The notes below the pieces were generated by a model. That model did no database searches, had not been told where the DNA came from, and saw nothing but the letters and a program-made list of their open reading frames with translations. A DNA stretch of 39,259 nucleotides from Nitrospira sp. (GTDB lineage Bacteria > Nitrospirota > Nitrospiria > Nitrospirales > Nitrospiraceae). This document shows, piece by piece, positions 23,810-34,417 of this stretch. A program made the position numbers and the translations under genes. The stretch lies in NCBI GenBank assembly GCA_030692565.1, contig JAUYAO010000060.1, positions 1-39,259 of the forward strand, read 5' to 3'. The stretch's first letter is position 1; the number at the start of each line of letters is the position of its first letter.

Positions 23810-25336
23810 ATGGATGGGTTGGGTGTCGTGGTGATGGCGGCCGGGCGTGGCACGCGTATGCGGTCGGAGCAGGCCAAGGTCCTGCATCAGATCGTCGGGC
23901 GTCCGATGATCCGGTATGCGCTCGATGTCGCCCGTGCGGTTGCCGGGCATTCTGTCGCGGTGGTCGTGGGGCATCAGGCCGCGCAGGTCCGTGCGGTGCT
24001 GGAGGCTGCGCTCGCGGGCCAGTCCGGCGGCGCGGCGGTGCACATCGTCGAACAGGTTCAGCAATTGGGGACGGGGCATGCGGTGTTGCAAACGCGTTCG
24101 GTGTTTGCTCCCGGCAAGGCCAATGCGCCTGTGGCCTACCTCATTCTCAACGGCGATACGCCGCTGCTGCAAGAATCGACATTGCGCGCGCTGTTGCAAA
24201 CGCATCGGGCAGCCGGTGCGACGGTCACCCTCTTGACGGCGATTCTGGATAACCCTGGCGGCTATGGCCGGGTGGTGCGGCGGACGGCGAAGGGCGCGTC
24301 CGGTGCCGTCCATGCGTCCGCCGATGTGGTGAAAATCGTCGAAGATCGCGACGCGTCTCCGGAAGAACGAGGGATCCGCGAAATCAATGTCGGGACTTAT
24401 GTCGTCGACGGGCCCTTTCTCTTTGCGGCCTTGGACAAGGTGCAGCCGCACAATGCGCAGGGCGAGTACTACCTGACGGACATCGTCGATATGGCGGTCA
24501 CGCAGGGCCATCGGGTCGCGGCGTTGCCGCTGGCGAACCCGGACGAAGGGTTGGGGGTCAATTCGAGGTTGCAGTTGGCGGACGCTGAGCAGGTGATTCG
24601 TCAGCAGATCCGACGGCGCTGGATGGAAGCCGGTGTGACGATGATCGACCCGGCCTCCACCTGGATCGATGCTGAGGTCGTGATTGGCAAAGATACGATC
24701 TTGCATCCGAACGTGACCCTGGAAGGGAAGACGGTCATCGGAGAGGGCGGTGAAATCCGTTCCTTCACGCGGCTCACGAATTGTGCGGTCGGTTCCCATG
24801 TGACGATTCTGGATCATTGCGTCTGTGCCGACTCGCAGATCGACGAGCAGGCTACGATCGGTCCGTTCGTGCATTTGCGTCCCGGTGTGCGGGTGCGCAA
24901 GAAGGCGAAGGTCGGCAACTTTGTCGAGATGAAGAAGACGGATCTGGGCGAAGGCGCCAAGGCCAACCATCTGAGCTATCTCGGGGATGCGACGATCGGC
25001 AAGGACGTCAATATCGGCGCCGGCACGATTACGTGCAACTACGACGGGGTGCATAAGTACCAGACGGTCGTGGGCGATCATGTGTTTTTGGGGAGCGATA
25101 CGCAGTTGATTGCCCCGGTGACCATCGGGGCAGGGGCGGTTATTGCGGCCGGTACGACGGTGACGCAGGATGTGCCGGCGGATGCGTTGGCGATCGCCCG
25201 GGTGGCGCAAGTCAATCGGGCCGGATGGGCTGCCAGACGGCGTGCGTTGTTGGCGAATGAGAAGCAGGCTCCGGTGAAGCCGGCCGGTAAGCGAACGGCG
25301 GCCACCAAGGCGTCCAGCAAGAAGAAGCGGAGGTAG
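23810..25336 (+). CDS. glmU: Bifunctional GlcNAc-1-P uridyltransferase / GlcN-1-P acetyltransferase
   Basis: Makes UDP-GlcNAc, the precursor of peptidoglycan and LPS, in two steps. From the ATG at 23810 (AGGAG 6 nt upstream) it has 508 residues; other starts at 23783 and 23786 overlap the DUF502 stop. N-terminal uridyltransferase: VVVMAAGRGTRM, EQVQQLGTGHAV, LNGDTPLL, and NVGTYVVDGP. C-terminal left-handed beta-helix: hexapeptide turns from about 245, with GPFVHLRPGVRV, NFVEMKK, HLSYLGDA and GAGTITCNYDG. The protein is ~50 residues longer than E. coli GlmU and ends in a Lys/Arg-rich tail (KASSKKKRR). glmS follows after 7 bp, so both UDP-GlcNAc enzymes are co-expressed. Confidence 0.94.
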   Translation: MDGLGVVVMAAGRGTRMRSEQAKVLHQIVGRPMIRYALDVARAVAGHSVAVVVGHQAAQVRAVLEAALAGQSGGAAVHIVEQVQQLGTGHAVLQTRSVFAPGKANAPVAYLILNGDTPLLQESTLRALLQTHRAAGATVTLLTAILDNPGGYGRVVRRTAKGASGAVHASADVVKIVEDRDASPEERGIREINVGTYVVDGPFLFAALDKVQPHNAQGEYYLTDIVDMAVTQGHRVAALPLANPDEGLGVNSRLQLADAEQVIRQQIRRRWMEAGVTMIDPASTWIDAEVVIGKDTILHPNVTLEGKTVIGEGGEIRSFTRLTNCAVGSHVTILDHCVCADSQIDEQATIGPFVHLRPGVRVRKKAKVGNFVEMKKTDLGEGAKANHLSYLGDATIGKDVNIGAGTITCNYDGVHKYQTVVGDHVFLGSDTQLIAPVTIGAGAVIAAGTTVTQDVPADALAIARVAQVNRAGWAARRRALLANEKQAPVKPAGKRTAATKASSKKKRR

Positions 25337-25343
25337 ACGATCG

Positions 25344-27173
25344 ATGTGTGGCATTGTTGGCTATGTGGGAAATCAAGAAGCGGTTCCGATTCTGATCGGC
25401 GGGCTGGCCAAGTTGGAGTATCGCGGGTACGACTCCGCGGGCGTCGCCATCCAGCAGGGGCAGAAAATCAATGTGCGGCGTAGCGTCGGCAAGCTGGTGA
25501 ATCTTCAAAAGTCGCTGCAAGAGAAAGAGCTGAGCGGCATGGTGGGTATCGGTCACACCCGCTGGGCGACGCACGGCAAGCCGTCTGAGCAGAATGCCCA
25601 TCCGCATCGATCGAAGGGTTGTGTCCTCGTGCACAACGGCATCATCGAGAACTATCAGCCGCTGAAGCAGCAGTTAGAAAAAGAGGGCTACAAGTTTCAG
25701 TCGGAGACCGACACGGAAGTGCTGGCCCATTTGATCGATAAGTATCTTCAGCAGGGGCAGGGGTTGGCGGATGCCGTTCGCTCGGCGACGAAGGATGTGC
25801 GCGGGAGTTATGCCTTGGCGGTGATTTCTGAGAAGGAGCCGGGGACCTTGATTGCCGCGCGGTCCGGTTGTCCGTTGGTGGTTGGACGCACCAAACAGGC
25901 ATCGTTTGTCGCGTCCGACGTGATGGCGATGTTGGCGCACACGCGGGATGTGACCTACCTTGAAGAGGGTGACGTCGCGGTGGTGACGCAGCACGAGATG
26001 CATCTGACGAATGCGGATGGGCAGCCGGTCTTCCGGAAGGCGACGAAAATCACGTGGGATGCGTCCGCCGTGGAGAAAAGCGGGTATCCGCATTTCATGC
26101 TGAAGGAGATTCACGAGCAGCCCCAGACCATTCTCGATACCATGCGCGGGCGGTACTCCTACGAAACCGGAGAAGCCGATCTGCCGGACATCGGACTCAC
26201 GCCCAAGGAATTCGCCGCGGTGGAACGGATCTGGATCGTGGCCTGCGGGACTTCCTGGCACGCCGGGTTAGTCGGCAAGTATCTCTTCGAGGAAATGGTG
26301 CGGACGCCGGTGCAAGTCGATATCGGGAGCGAGTTTCGCTATCGCGATCCGCTGGTCGGGAAGAATGACCTGTTCATTACGATTTCCCAATCGGGTGAAA
26401 CCGCCGATACGTTGGCGGCTGCACGGGAAGCGAAAGCGAAGGGCGCGCGGGTCGTGTCCATCGTGAACGTGGTCGGCAGCACGCTGGCGCGTGAGTCGGA
26501 CGGGGTGCTCTATACGCATTGCGGGCCGGAGATCGGTGTGGCCTCGACGAAAGCGTTTACCGCGCAGCTCACGGCGCTGTATCTGCTGTCGCTCCATCTG
26601 GCGCGCGTGCGCAGGGTGATGAATGTGGCCGACGGAAAAGCCTGGTTGGATCGACTGGTGCAATTGCCTTCTCTGGTTGAGCGGGTGCTGGGCCGGGAAG
26701 CTGAAGTGGTCGCCATCGCGAAACGCTATTACAAGAAGCGCAATTTTCTGTTCCTGGGCCGTGGGATCAATTACCCGATCGCGCTGGAAGGTTCTCTCAA
26801 GTTGAAAGAGATTTCTTATATCCATGCCGAAGGGTATCCGGCAGGCGAGATGAAGCATGGGCCGATTGCCTTGATCGACAAGGGCATGCCGGTGGTGGTG
26901 CTGGCGCCGCGCGATCGCCTGTATGAAAAGACAGTGAGCAATCTGATGGAAGTGAAGGCGCGGCATGCGCCGGTGATTGCGTTTGTGGCTGAAGGCGAGC
27001 GCGAGCTCGGGAAAACGGCGGATGCGGTGTTTACGATTCCGGACACGCACCCGTTGCTCTCGCCCATTCTGTTCACGATTCCCTTGCAGTTGTTGGCGTA
27101 TCATATTGCTGTGTTGCGCGGGGCGGATGTGGATCAGCCGCGGAACTTGGCAAAGAGCGTGACGGTGGAGTGA
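25344..27173 (+). CDS. glmS: Glutamine-fructose-6-phosphate aminotransferase (isomerizing)
   Basis: Converts fructose 6-phosphate and glutamine to glucosamine 6-phosphate, the committed step to UDP-GlcNAc. 609 residues, exactly as expected. The N-terminal nucleophile Cys2 (MCGIVGYVG) is followed by the glutamine amidotransferase domain (GHTRWATHG, HNGIIENY) and two SIS domains (CGTSWHAG, ISQSGETADTLAA, EISYIHAEGYPAGEMKHGPIALID, closing in PRNLAKSVTVE). It follows glmU by 7 bp. No glmS ribozyme is evident in that gap, so regulation must act elsewhere. A long hairpin repeat begins 3 nt after its stop codon. Confidence 0.97.
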   Translation: MCGIVGYVGNQEAVPILIGGLAKLEYRGYDSAGVAIQQGQKINVRRSVGKLVNLQKSLQEKELSGMVGIGHTRWATHGKPSEQNAHPHRSKGCVLVHNGIIENYQPLKQQLEKEGYKFQSETDTEVLAHLIDKYLQQGQGLADAVRSATKDVRGSYALAVISEKEPGTLIAARSGCPLVVGRTKQASFVASDVMAMLAHTRDVTYLEEGDVAVVTQHEMHLTNADGQPVFRKATKITWDASAVEKSGYPHFMLKEIHEQPQTILDTMRGRYSYETGEADLPDIGLTPKEFAAVERIWIVACGTSWHAGLVGKYLFEEMVRTPVQVDIGSEFRYRDPLVGKNDLFITISQSGETADTLAAAREAKAKGARVVSIVNVVGSTLARESDGVLYTHCGPEIGVASTKAFTAQLTALYLLSLHLARVRRVMNVADGKAWLDRLVQLPSLVERVLGREAEVVAIAKRYYKKRNFLFLGRGINYPIALEGSLKLKEISYIHAEGYPAGEMKHGPIALIDKGMPVVVLAPRDRLYEKTVSNLMEVKARHAPVIAFVAEGERELGKTADAVFTIPDTHPLLSPILFTIPLQLLAYHIAVLRGADVDQPRNLAKSVTVE

Positions 27174-27175
27174 TC

Positions 27176-27297
27176 GGATGTTGAAAATGGCTTCCAGCGG
27201 CGTTCTCGGTCGTCCGTCTCCCTGCGACGTACCCCAGTGGGTACGCCTCGGTTAACGGACTTCCTGCGGCCTTGCTGGAAGGCCATTTTGAACATCC
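27176..27297. repeat. Long-form intergenic hairpin repeat (copy D)
   Basis: 122-bp element starting 3 nt after the glmS stop. Outer arm GGATGTTGAAAATGGCTTCC pairs with GGAAGGCCATTTTGAACATCC (small mismatches), CCAGC with GCTGG, GTCCGT with ACGGAC, and an apical stem CGTACCC-CAGT-GGGTACG. Constant boxes GGCGTTCTCGG and CTGCGGCCTTG are as in copy B, but every arm has different, compensating bases. Confidence 0.88.
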
Positions 27298-27322
27298 TCA
27301 ATGAGTGGGAAGGATAAACCGA

Positions 27323-27610
27323 GTGGAAATTACGAAACAGGAAGTTGAGAAGGTGGCGAAGCTGGCGCGGCTGCAGGTGACTGAGAGCGAGGTGGCCGTG
27401 TTCACCAAACAGTTGAGCCAGATTCTGACGCATGTCGAGACGCTCAAGAAATACAATACGGACGGAGTTCAGCCAACGGCGACGGTCTTGGGCCAGGTCA
27501 ATGTGTTTCGCGACGATGTGGTGCGGCCGTCGTTGTCGGTGGAGCAGGCCCTTGCCAATGCCCCGGAGCGTGAAGCGGACGGATTCTGCGTGCCGAAGAT
27601 TATTGATTAA
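27323..27610 (+). CDS. gatC: Asp/Glu-tRNA amidotransferase subunit C
   Basis: Small subunit that holds GatA and GatB together in the enzyme amidating Glu-tRNA(Gln) and/or Asp-tRNA(Asn). From the GTG at 27323 it has 95 residues (MEITKQEVEKVAKLARLQVTE...), the family length, with GGAAGGA 8 nt upstream; a GTG at 27305 would add six residues. Seen: LTHVETLKKYNTDGVQPTA and LRDDVVRPS-like VFRDDVVRPS, both typical. It heads the run gatC-panD-gatA. A perfect 9-bp hairpin follows directly after its stop codon. Confidence 0.93.
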   Translation: MEITKQEVEKVAKLARLQVTESEVAVFTKQLSQILTHVETLKKYNTDGVQPTATVLGQVNVFRDDVVRPSLSVEQALANAPEREADGFCVPKIID

Positions 27611-27631
27611 GATCCCCGCCGTGCGGGGATC
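27611..27631 (+). other. Perfect 9-bp hairpin between gatC and panD
   Basis: GATCCCCGC-CGT-GCGGGGATC begins on the nucleotide after the gatC TAA and ends 18 nt before the panD ATG. With no U-tract it is unlikely to be a full terminator. It may be a processing or stability hairpin that sets unequal levels of GatC versus PanD/GatA, or a partial attenuator. Confidence 0.5.
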
Positions 27632-27649
27632 CAGCCATAAAGGAGTCTC

Positions 27650-28018
27650 ATGTTTCGACAGATGCTGCGATCAAAAATTCACCGTGCGACCGTGACCGGC
27701 GCACACCTGGAGTACGAGGGGAGCTTGACGGTCGATGAGGAGCTGCTCGAGGCGGCCGGCATTCTTCCGTATGAGGCCGTCGTTTGTTCGAACCTGAATA
27801 ACGGCGAACGGTTTATGACCTACGCGATCACCGGAAAGCGGGGCGGCGGAGAAATCATCTTGAACGGGCCGACGGCGCGGAAGGGCGCGACGGGCGATCA
27901 GATCATTATCTTCTGTTACGAATACTACAGCGAAGAAGAGATCAAACGGCACGCGCCGAAGATCGTGCGCGTGGATGGAAAGAACCGCATCGTTGAGGCG
28001 GCGGCCAAGCACCCATGA
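27650..28018 (+). CDS. panD: Aspartate 1-decarboxylase proenzyme
   Basis: Makes beta-alanine from aspartate for pantothenate and CoA synthesis. 122 residues, close to the E. coli length. The self-cleavage site is present: [14 protein letters not shown], with cleavage between Gly24 and Ser25, the Ser becoming the pyruvoyl cofactor. Active-site Lys9 (SKIHRATVT), Arg in [28 protein letters not shown] and Tyr58-type residues (MTYAITG) are visible. It overlaps gatA by 4 bp (ATGA), an unusual insertion of a vitamin gene between gatC and gatA. SD AAAGGAG precedes the ATG. Confidence 0.95.
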   Translation: MFRQMLRSKIHRATVTGAHLEYEGSLTVDEELLEAAGILPYEAVVCSNLNNGERFMTYAITGKRGGGEIILNGPTARKGATGDQIIIFCYEYYSEEEIKRHAPKIVRVDGKNRIVEAAAKHP

Positions 28019-29481
28019 GTCTGCATAAACTGACGCTCTGCGAACTGCAGCGGAAATTCACGGCCGGGGAAGTCACCGCCAAGGAGATCGTGCGCGCCTA
28101 TTTCCTGCGCATCGGGCAGGTCGAGCCCAAGGTCAAGGCGTACGTGACAACCCAAAAAGAGCAGGCGATGGTCGATGCGGCTGCGCTGGACGACTCGCTG
28201 AAGGGTTGGCGGAAAACGCAGCCGATGATGGGGATGCCCCTGGCGATCAAGGACAACCTCTGCACCGAGGGCGTCACGACCACCTGCAGCTCGCGGATGC
28301 TCCAGCACTTTGTGCCGCCCTATGATGCCACGGTCATCGCGAAGTTGCGGGCGCAGGGCTATGTGCTGTTGGGGAAGACCAACCTCGATGAGTTTGCGAT
28401 GGGATCCTCCACGGAAAACTCGGCGTTCGGTCCCAGCCGCAATCCCTGGAATCTGCAATGTGTGCCGGGCGGATCGAGCGGCGGATCGGCGGCCGCGGTG
28501 GCGGCGGACGAGTGCGCGGCGGCGCTCGGATCGGATACCGGCGGATCGATCCGGCAGCCGGCGGCGTTTTGCGGCGTGGTCGGCTTGAAGCCGACCTATG
28601 GGCGGGTGTCGCGCTACGGGCTGATCGCCTTCGCCTCGTCGCTCGATCAGATCGGGCCCATCACGAAGGATGTGGCGGACGCGGCTTTTCTCTTGGGTGT
28701 CATTGCCGGTCACGATCCGATGGACTCAACCTCGGCGGATGTGCCGGTGCCCGACTATACGAAGGCACTGAAGAAAAAAGATCTGAAGAAGCTGAAGGTC
28801 GGGATCCCGGCTGAATTTTTCGCAGAGGGTCTCGACCCGGAAGTCGAGCAGGCCGTGCGTGCGGCGATCGAAGAATTGAAAAGTCTCGGTGGAGAGATCA
28901 AAGAGATTCAGCTGCCGCGCACCGATGCGGCGGTGGCGGTGTATTATGTCATTGCCACGGCGGAAGCGAGTTCGAATTTGGCCCGCTTCGACGGCGTGAA
29001 GTTCGGCCTGCGTTCCAAGGATACGAAAGATCTGCTGGACCTCTATACCAAGACCCGCCAGGATGGATTTGGTCCGGAGGTGAAGCGCCGGATCATGCTG
29101 GGCACCTATGCGCTGAGCTCCGGCTACTACGATGCCTACTACGGGAAAGCGCAGGCGGTACGGACATTGATTCGGCAGGATTTTGACGCGGCCTTCAAAG
29201 AAGTCGATCTGATTGTGACGCCCGTGACGCCCACGCCGGCCTTTAAGCTGGGCGAGAAGAGCGAAGATCCCTTGCAGATGTATCTCTCGGATATTTTCAC
29301 GATCTCCGTCAATCTAGCCGGCTTACCGGCCATCTCATTGCCCTGTGGATTCAGCAAGGCAGGGCTCCCGATCGGTTTGCAGCTTATCGGGCGGGCATTT
29401 CAAGAGGACACCCTGTTGAGAGCCGCCCATGCGTATGAACAGGCGATGCAATGGCGTGCGAAGAAGCCGGCGGTACGGTAA
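28015..29481 (+). CDS. gatA: Asp/Glu-tRNA amidotransferase subunit A
   Basis: Glutaminase/amidase subunit; releases ammonia from glutamine to convert mischarged Glu-tRNA(Gln) or Asp-tRNA(Asn). 488 residues, normal. The amidase-signature Ser-cisSer-Lys triad is visible: Lys in [12 protein letters not shown], and the two Ser in [11 protein letters not shown] and [29 protein letters not shown] and the C-terminal [22 protein letters not shown] are typical. Translation is coupled to panD through ATGA. Its presence with GatB and GatC indicates that Gln-tRNA and/or Asn-tRNA are made by transamidation. Confidence 0.97.
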   Translation: MSLHKLTLCELQRKFTAGEVTAKEIVRAYFLRIGQVEPKVKAYVTTQKEQAMVDAAALDDSLKGWRKTQPMMGMPLAIKDNLCTEGVTTTCSSRMLQHFVPPYDATVIAKLRAQGYVLLGKTNLDEFAMGSSTENSAFGPSRNPWNLQCVPGGSSGGSAAAVAADECAAALGSDTGGSIRQPAAFCGVVGLKPTYGRVSRYGLIAFASSLDQIGPITKDVADAAFLLGVIAGHDPMDSTSADVPVPDYTKALKKKDLKKLKVGIPAEFFAEGLDPEVEQAVRAAIEELKSLGGEIKEIQLPRTDAAVAVYYVIATAEASSNLARFDGVKFGLRSKDTKDLLDLYTKTRQDGFGPEVKRRIMLGTYALSSGYYDAYYGKAQAVRTLIRQDFDAAFKEVDLIVTPVTPTPAFKLGEKSEDPLQMYLSDIFTISVNLAGLPAISLPCGFSKAGLPIGLQLIGRAFQEDTLLRAAHAYEQAMQWRAKKPAVR

Positions 29482-29514
29482 GACGTCGGAAGTGAGCATG
29501 TACGGGAGGGGATT

Positions 29515-29922
29515 ATGACCATTGTAGAAATTGCCGCCATCCTGATCGCGGTCGCCTTTGCGGTGCTGGTGGGCTATCTCGTTCCGGTGTTGATTCAGCT
29601 TCGGAAAACCGTGGCGGAGTCTGAGCACCTGCTGGCCAAAATGAATGCGGACATGCCGCCTCTTGTCGCCGACCTGCGCAGCATGAGTCAGAATTTGAAC
29701 GACCTGGCCGATCAGGCCCGCGGTGGTGTCGAACATGCGGCGGTGTTGCTGCATGCCGTGGGCGAAGTCGGCGAATCAGTGCAGCAGGTCCACAACGTGG
29801 TGCGCGGGTCGAGCGGCACGTTGCTGACGAACGTGGCGAGTGTGGTTGCGGGATTTAAGGCGGCGACGCAGGTCGTGCGCGAACGAATGAAACACGAAGG
29901 AGAACACCACAATGGCGGATGA
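29515..29922 (+). CDS. DUF948 domain protein
   Basis: 135-residue protein with a single N-terminal membrane anchor (IVEIAAILIAVAFAVLVGYLVPVLI) followed by a long helical region (QLRKTVAESEHLLAKMNADMPPLVADLRSMSQNLNDLADQARGG), typical of DUF948. GGAGG stands 4 nt before the ATG. It overlaps the YtxH gene by 11 bp. DUF948-YtxH neighbours recur in many bacteria (Bacillus ytxG-ytxH, general-stress genes), suggesting a shared envelope function that is not known biochemically. Confidence 0.88.
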   Translation: MTIVEIAAILIAVAFAVLVGYLVPVLIQLRKTVAESEHLLAKMNADMPPLVADLRSMSQNLNDLADQARGGVEHAAVLLHAVGEVGESVQQVHNVVRGSSGTLLTNVASVVAGFKAATQVVRERMKHEGEHHNGG

Positions 29923-30229
29923 ACGAGGATCCTCTGCGGGCGTATTCTTGGCCTTTCTGAGCGGAGCTGCATTGGGCGCGGTGGCGGCCCTGCTGTTGGC
30001 GCCGCAGTCGGGACGTGAATCCCGCGAGCAGCTTCGGGGCTACGCGCGTCGCGCCGAAGACAATCTGCGGGATTTGGCCGGCCGGGCCGGTGAGTCGTTC
30101 GAGGAAGTGGTCGATCAGGGCAAGGAGTTCGTCGACTCGAAAAAGTCGGTGCTGCGGGAGGCCTTCGAGGCCGGTCGCGAAGCGATGAAGCGTGAGCGTG
30201 ACCGCATGCGTGGAGAGGAACAGGGCTGA
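29912..30229 (+). CDS. YtxH family protein
   Basis: 105 residues. N-terminal Gly/Ala-rich membrane segment ([31 protein letters not shown]) carries the YtxH signature, ending [10 protein letters not shown]. The rest is a charged amphipathic helix ([28 protein letters not shown]) likely to form a coiled coil. Overlaps the DUF948 gene by 11 bp and is separated from gatB by 2 bp. Function unknown; YtxH in Bacillus belongs to the general stress response. Confidence 0.88.
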   Translation: MADERGSSAGVFLAFLSGAALGAVAALLLAPQSGRESREQLRGYARRAEDNLRDLAGRAGESFEEVVDQGKEFVDSKKSVLREAFEAGREAMKRERDRMRGEEQG

Positions 30230-30231
30230 GG

Positions 30232-31662
30232 ATGATCTACGAAGTTGTCATCGGGGTCGAGGTGCATGCGCAGTTGCGCACGAAGACCAAAATGTTCTGC
30301 GGATGCGGGACGACGTTCGGCCGTTCGCCGAACAGCCAGACCTGCCCGGTCTGTTTGGGTCTGCCCGGCACGTTGCCGGTCATCAATCGCGCTGCCGTGG
30401 AAATGGCCGTGCGGGCTGGGTTGGCACTGAATTGCACGATCGGGGCGAACAATCAATTTGACCGGAAGAACTACTTCTACCCCGATCTTCCCAAGGGCTA
30501 CCAGATCTCGCAGTACGAATCGCCGATTTGCGAGCATGGGTGGATCGAGATTGCGGTCGGCGACAACAAGAAGCGCGTCAAGATCCGGCGGGCCCATCTG
30601 GAAGAAGATGCCGGGAAGAATGTGCATGAGACCGGCACCAGCGGCAGCCGGGTCGACTTGAATCGTGCCGGGACACCGCTGCTGGAGATCGTGACGGAGC
30701 CGGACATGCGGTCGGCCGACGAAGTCGTCGCCTACTTGAAGGGCTTGCGGGACATTTTGATGTATCTCGACGTGTGCGACGGCAATATGGATGAAGGCAG
30801 TTTTCGCTGCGAGCCGAATCTGTCGCTCCGTCCGCTGGGTCAGAAAGAATTCGGCACGAAGGTCGAGCTGAAGAACCTCAACTCCTTCAAGTTCGTGAAG
30901 GATGCGATCGAATACGAGATCAAGCGGCAGACCAAGGTATTGAGCGAGGGCGGGAAAATTTTTCAGGAAACGCGCCTCTGGAATCTCGAACGCGGTGAGA
31001 CGGCGGTGATGCGTTCGAAAGAAGAGGCGCACGACTATCGCTATTTCCCCGATCCGGATCTGGTGCCGTTGAAGCTCGACAAGGAATGGATTGAGGGATT
31101 TCGCGGCAGCGTGCCGGAGTTGCCGGCCGCTCGCGTAGCTCGATTGGTGCGCGACTATGGGTTGCCCGAGTACGATGCGGGTGTGCTGACCGTGTCCAAA
31201 GGCATCGCGGATTACTTCGAAGCCAGTGTGAAGCTGTTCAATCAGCCCAAGACCGTCAGTAACTGGGTGATGGGGGAGCTGACGCGGGAGTTGAACCTCT
31301 CGGGGACCGATATCACGGCCTCACCGGTGACGCCTGAACGGTTGGTCGATCTGTTGCAACTGGTCGAGAAGGGGACGATCAGTTTGAAGGTGGCCCGCGA
31401 GATTTTCCCTGAGCTCTATAGTAGCGGCAAGCAGCCGGAGCAGATCGTCCAAGAAAAGGGGCTGACCCAAGTCTCCGATGAAGGGGCGCTGGATAAGATC
31501 ATTGACGAAGTGCTGACGAAAAATCCGGCACAGGTGGCGCAGTTCAAGGAAGGGAAGCAGCAGGTGCTGGGTTTCCTGGTCGGGCAGGTGATGAAGGCCA
31601 GCGGCGGCAAAGCGAATCCGGGCAAGGTGAATGAGTTGTTGAAGAAGAAGTTCAGCAGTTAG
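30232..31662 (+). CDS. gatB: Asp/Glu-tRNA amidotransferase subunit B
   Basis: tRNA-binding kinase subunit that activates Glu-tRNA(Gln)/Asp-tRNA(Asn). 476 residues, normal. Visible: [19 protein letters not shown] with a zinc site (CGC...CPVCLG), [58 protein letters not shown]-like [11 protein letters not shown], and a C-terminal YqeY domain about 330-476 ending [16 protein letters not shown]. It starts 2 bp after YtxH. Together with gatC and gatA it completes the heterotrimer although three genes are interposed. Confidence 0.97.
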   Translation: MIYEVVIGVEVHAQLRTKTKMFCGCGTTFGRSPNSQTCPVCLGLPGTLPVINRAAVEMAVRAGLALNCTIGANNQFDRKNYFYPDLPKGYQISQYESPICEHGWIEIAVGDNKKRVKIRRAHLEEDAGKNVHETGTSGSRVDLNRAGTPLLEIVTEPDMRSADEVVAYLKGLRDILMYLDVCDGNMDEGSFRCEPNLSLRPLGQKEFGTKVELKNLNSFKFVKDAIEYEIKRQTKVLSEGGKIFQETRLWNLERGETAVMRSKEEAHDYRYFPDPDLVPLKLDKEWIEGFRGSVPELPAARVARLVRDYGLPEYDAGVLTVSKGIADYFEASVKLFNQPKTVSNWVMGELTRELNLSGTDITASPVTPERLVDLLQLVEKGTISLKVAREIFPELYSSGKQPEQIVQEKGLTQVSDEGALDKIIDEVLTKNPAQVAQFKEGKQQVLGFLVGQVMKASGGKANPGKVNELLKKKFSS

Positions 31663-31688
31663 GACGTGCTACTAACCGAGGAGCGTAG

Positions 31689-32981
<1,293 letters not shown>

Positions 32982-33102
32982 CGGCGGCTGAAAACGCCCG
33001 CCAGCTTTGTTCTCACATCGCGCAGAGGCTCAACGTACGGGAAGAGTACGATTCGCCTCTTTGCTCGCTGCGGCCTCGCTGGACGGACGTTTTGAACCGC
33101 CG
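32982..33102. repeat. Long-form intergenic hairpin repeat (copy E)
   Basis: 121-bp element starting directly after the eno stop. Outer arm CGGCGGCTGAAAACG pairs with CGTTTTGAACCGCCG, CCAGC with GCTGG, GCAGAGGC with GCCTCTTTGC, and an apical stem CGTAC / GTACG. Outer bases differ from GGATGC/GCATCC in the other copies but still pair. Boxes TTGTTCTC and CTGCGGCC remain. Confidence 0.85.
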
Positions 33103-33166
33103 CGAGAGAGTGTCATTTGATGAGTGATGATTCGGTATTCGTGAGACGAGGGTTGCTGACACATTT

Positions 33167-33526
33167 ATGATCATTAAGCAGAATCGCGGACGGGTGTGGC
33201 TGGATTGGCAGCGCCGTATGGGCACCGTGGCTCAGGTGGCTGGCGCCGGTGCCTGCGTCTGGCTCCTGATCGCCTTTTGCTTCGGCAACATGGGGTTGCC
33301 TCGGTATCTAGCGATGCGCGAGCAGGTGGCTCAATTAGACCGGGATCTGCTCGCGTTGCGACGGGACAACGGCGGGTTGCGTGGAGAAATCGCCCGGTTG
33401 CAACATGATCCGGCCAAGATCGAACAATTAGCTCGCGAACGATTGGGATATGTGCGCAAGGGGGAAACGGTGTATCAGTTGTCCCCCGACCCAGTGAAGG
33501 ATCGATCGCTTCAGGAGGCCCCATGA
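33167..33526 (+). CDS. FtsB/DivIC-like septum formation protein
   Basis: 119-residue bitopic membrane protein: a short basic cytoplasmic head, one transmembrane segment (ACVWLLIAFCFGNMGL, about 26-43) and a periplasmic coiled coil (REQVAQLDRDLLALRRDNGGLRGEIARLQHDPAKIEQLARERLGYV), matching FtsB/DivIC. FtsB works with FtsL and FtsQ to activate septal wall synthesis. The motif ERLGYVRKGETVYQL is characteristic. enolase-ftsB neighbours are common in bacteria. Its stop overlaps the era start by 4 bp (ATGA). Confidence 0.87.
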   Translation: MIIKQNRGRVWLDWQRRMGTVAQVAGAGACVWLLIAFCFGNMGLPRYLAMREQVAQLDRDLLALRRDNGGLRGEIARLQHDPAKIEQLARERLGYVRKGETVYQLSPDPVKDRSLQEAP

Positions 33527-34407
33527 AATTCGGGACGGTAGCGATCATCGGCCGCTCCAATGTGGGGAAGTCCACATTGCTGAACCGATTGCTCGGAGAA
33601 AAGGTGGCGATTGTATCGAATAAGCCGCAGACGACCCGGACCCGTATTCTCGGCGTGGCGCATGTGCCGGGCGCGCAGATTGCGTTTTTGGATACGCCGG
33701 GGTTGCATAAGCCGGATCACTTGTTGAACCGGCGAATGGTGCGGACGACGGTGGAAGCGCTGGACGATGCCGATCTGCTCTATGTGCTGATGGAGTCGCT
33801 TCATCTGCCCGGGCCCGGGGATCTGGCGGCGATCACTCATGTGAAAACGGCCATGGCCAAACACCCTCGCCCGGTCATTCTGGTGGTGACGAAGGTCGAC
33901 GCGGTGAACAAGATCAAGTTGCTGCCGGTGCTGGAGGCCTACGGAAGGCTGTTCCCCTGGACCGAGGTGGTGCCGGTGTCCGCGGAGGACGGGGACAACA
34001 TCGATCGCCTGCTGGAGGTGACGGTCGCTCATTTGCCCGAGGGCGAAGGGGTGTATAACGAGGACATGCTCACGGACCAGTCGATGCGCACGCTGGCGGC
34101 GGAATTGATTCGCGAGAAAATTCTCGCCGTGACGGAGCAGGAAGTGCCCTATTCCGTCGCGGTCGAAATCGAAGAGTTCGTCGAGGAAAGTAAGATTACG
34201 AGGATCCGGGCCACGATTCTCGTCGAACGGGACACGCAGAAAGGGATCGTGATCGGCAAGCATGGCGAACGGTTGAAACTGATCAGTACCCAGGCGCGGC
34301 AGGATATGGAGCGCGTGTTCGACATGAAAGTGTTTTTGGAGGTGTGGGTCAAGGTACGGGAAGACTGGCGCGAAGACGAGCGCACGCTCATGGAGCTCGG
34401 CTACTAG
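33523..34407 (+). CDS. era: GTPase Era
   Basis: Ribosome-assembly GTPase that binds the 3' end of 16S rRNA near the anti-Shine-Dalgarno site. 294 residues, normal. G1 GRSNVGKSTLLN, G2-region QTTRTRILG, G3 DTPGLHKP, G4 TKVD, then a C-terminal KH domain (KGIVIGKHGERLKLISTQARQDME). The ATG overlaps the ftsB-like stop. mgtE follows after 10 bp, so ftsB-era-mgtE form a tight unit. Confidence 0.96.
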   Translation: MKFGTVAIIGRSNVGKSTLLNRLLGEKVAIVSNKPQTTRTRILGVAHVPGAQIAFLDTPGLHKPDHLLNRRMVRTTVEALDDADLLYVLMESLHLPGPGDLAAITHVKTAMAKHPRPVILVVTKVDAVNKIKLLPVLEAYGRLFPWTEVVPVSAEDGDNIDRLLEVTVAHLPEGEGVYNEDMLTDQSMRTLAAELIREKILAVTEQEVPYSVAVEIEEFVEESKITRIRATILVERDTQKGIVIGKHGERLKLISTQARQDMERVFDMKVFLEVWVKVREDWREDERTLMELGY

Positions 34408-34417
34408 GGATCCCGCT

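Noticed and set aside
25337-25343. Search for a glmS ribozyme ahead of glmS
   Set aside because: Only 7 bp separate glmU and glmS, so there is no room for one.
23693-25354. 553-residue minus-strand frame, longer than glmU itself
   Set aside because: Arg/His/Pro-rich shadow of glmU with no domain pattern; long antisense frames are expected in high-GC coding DNA.
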